Position numbers and translations under genes: made by a program
Part shown: positions 30,586 through 31,792 of the stretch, piece after piece
Position numbering within the stretch: the stretch's first letter is position 1
Layout of the letters: each line of letters begins with the position of its first letter
Notes under the pieces: model-generated
The model's database searches: none
Told to the model about the DNA's origin: nothing
Seen by the model: the letters and a program-made list of their open reading frames with translations, nothing else
Source of the DNA: JBBRYK01 sp038237665
GTDB taxonomy: Bacteria > Actinomycetota > Thermoleophilia > Gaiellales > Gaiellaceae
Assembly (NCBI GenBank): GCA_038237665.1
Contig: JBBRYK010000031.1
Coordinates: forward strand, 1-31,792
Length of the DNA stretch: 31,792 nt
Reading direction: 5' to 3'

Positions 30586-31776
30586 TCAGCCTCGACGCCG
30601 GCGCCAGGCGGCGAGCTCGTCGGCGCTGAGGATCGTGTCGAACGCCGCCTCGGCCGCTCCGAGTAGCGACCCGTCGCCTCCGGTGGCCTCCGGTTCGATC
30701 GGAGGCGGATCGTCGCGCCGGTAGCGCATCAGGGCCCTGCGGTAGGCATCGCCGAGTTCATCGCCTGCGGTTTCCAGCAAGTCCGGAGCGAGTCCCCCGT
30801 AGACCACGATCTGAGGATCGAGTGCATTCACGAGCCCTCCCGTACCGCGGCCAAGCGCCGTTGCGGCCTGGACCACGGCCTGCCGCTCGTCGCGGCCCCC
30901 GGCCCTGGCAGCAGCGATCACGCGGCTCGCGAACCCACGCGGATCGCCGCGCGTCGAAGCCCGGAGGCTGCGCGCCATCGCCCGGCCGTCCACCTCGACG
31001 TCCCAGCAGCCCAGCGCCCCGCACGGGCAGCGGCGCTTCGAATCGCCGAAGGGCAGATGCCCGAACTCGCCGCCGGCGCCGCTCGTTCCGGTGATCGGGC
31101 TGCCGCCGACGATCAGGACGCCGCCGACCCCAACCTCGACGGTGAGGTAGAGCGCGACGGAGGCCGAACGGGCCGCGCCGCGGCGCGCCTCCGCAAGGCC
31201 GGCGAGCGTGGCGTCGTTCCCGGCGAGCAGAGGCCTGTCCGCAAGCGCCCTCGGCACGAGGTCCGCCGCGTCGACCGCGGACCACCCCAGCGTCGCGGCC
31301 TGCACGATCTGCTGCCCGACGACAGTGGCGGGCACAGAGACGGAGACGACGCGGAGGCGCTCACCGAACGTGGCGTGGAGCTCCCGGATCGACGACCTGA
31401 TCGCCGCCGACACAGCGTCCGGGTCGCGCCGCCTGTGCCGGCCGCTTCGGGTCTCGACCTCGTGGAGGCCGAGCTCGAGCGCCGCGACCCGCCAGCCCGC
31501 GTGGGTGAGCTCGACGGCCAGCGCCAGAGGCCCCTCGGGATGAGGGGCAAGCTGCGGCGACGGCCGTCCGCGCTGCCCGGTCAGCGCCGGCTCGACCTCG
31601 GTCAGAACTCGGTCGGCGCGAAGTCGGGCGACGATCTCCGTGGCGGAGCTACTGCTCAACCCCAGCCGGCGCGTCAGCTCGGCGCGAGAGATCCCGGAGC
31701 TCTCGTGCACGAGACGCAGGACGGCCAGCGCCCCCTGCTCACGTTGGACCCTCGCCTGATGTATATACTCGCTCAA
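30586..31776 (-). CDS. ROK family transcriptional regulator
   Basis: A 396-residue protein with an N-terminal winged helix (ISRAELTRRLGLSSSSATEI) and a ROK domain, like NagC/XylR repressors. The ROK part shows VSVPATVVGQQIVQAATLGW, ITGTSGAGGEFGHLPFG with the conserved Glu-x-Gly-His, and the zinc site CPCGALGC. It is probably a sugar-responsive regulator rather than a kinase because of the helix-turn-helix. The start is placed at TTG 31776, but the frame is open to the window edge. An imperfect palindrome covers this TTG, so the start could be elsewhere. Confidence 0.85.
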   Translation of the reverse strand: MSEYIHQARVQREQGALAVLRLVHESSGISRAELTRRLGLSSSSATEIVARLRADRVLTEVEPALTGQRGRPSPQLAPHPEGPLALAVELTHAGWRVAALELGLHEVETRSGRHRRRDPDAVSAAIRSSIRELHATFGERLRVVSVSVPATVVGQQIVQAATLGWSAVDAADLVPRALADRPLLAGNDATLAGLAEARRGAARSASVALYLTVEVGVGGVLIVGGSPITGTSGAGGEFGHLPFGDSKRRCPCGALGCWDVEVDGRAMARSLRASTRGDPRGFASRVIAAARAGGRDERQAVVQAATALGRGTGGLVNALDPQIVVYGGLAPDLLETAGDELGDAYRRALMRYRRDDPPPIEPEATGGDGSLLGAAEAAFDTILSADELAAWRRRRG

Positions 31777-31785
31777 CGAGGATAT
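31763..31785. promoter_or_regulatory. imperfect palindrome at the start of the ROK gene, possible operator
   Basis: ATATACTCG-CTCAA-CGAGGATAT has 9-base arms with one mismatch. It is AT-rich in a GC-rich window. It covers the proposed TTG start (31774-31776). ROK repressors often regulate themselves through such sites. Confidence 0.4.
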
Positions 31786-31792
31786 TATGGCC

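Overview
The window is very GC-rich. Coding regions are dense on both strands, GTG and TTG starts are common, and many genes overlap by 4 bases. Gene content (NIPSNAP, HutC/DasR-type GntR regulator with dre-like operators, MurQ/NagA/NagZ, encapsulated-ferritin-like protein, FtsX exporters) suggests an actinobacterium, possibly of the Thermoleophilia type. That placement is inference, because no rRNA or tRNA gene was seen.

Layout. (1) 1-4469, plus strand: a catabolic operon with a 5'-cut semialdehyde dehydrogenase, a NIPSNAP protein, an SDR, a cupin and a ThDP enzyme. (2) 4429-7601, minus: a complete polar amino acid ABC importer (ATPase, binding protein, two permeases). (3) 7665-8930, minus: a Tat-exported class V aminotransferase. 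(4) 8981-18391: an amino-sugar/cell-wall recycling locus. On the minus strand it carries a sugar ABC importer (ugpC-type ATPase, GntR regulator, binding protein, MalF, MalG) and nagZ. Diverging on the plus strand are murQ, nagA and a GlmS-like SIS gene. Two dre-like palindromes sit in its promoters. Together these would import and break down GlcNAc/MurNAc compounds to fructose-6-phosphate, but the binding-protein, malG, nagZ and SIS genes are all broken in this sequence. (5) 18463-21088: a secreted protein of unknown function, two small frame-broken genes, a lipoprotein and a headless hydroxyisobutyrate dehydrogenase. (6) 21092-27207, minus: one tightly overlapped five-gene unit of two ATPases, a double FtsX permease, a response regulator and a histidine kinase. 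(7) 27257-31776: cspA, the tail of an infA gene, a secreted protein, a methyltransferase, an encapsulated-ferritin-like protein, an orphan ATPase and a ROK regulator.

The most striking feature is structural. From 9842 to 10514 the end of malG and the start of nagZ are cut into pieces, two of them inverted, with short stretches missing at the joins. Other short gaps, frameshifts, a stop codon and gene halves occur at 10511, 12709, about 13020, 17577, about 19580, 19938, 21090 and 27340. Elsewhere the genes are clean. This is either real local decay with micro-inversions or an assembly/amplification artefact (for example single-cell chimeras or unpolished homopolymers). The sequence alone cannot decide. 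I found no CRISPR array, IS element, phage or convincing new defence-type system.
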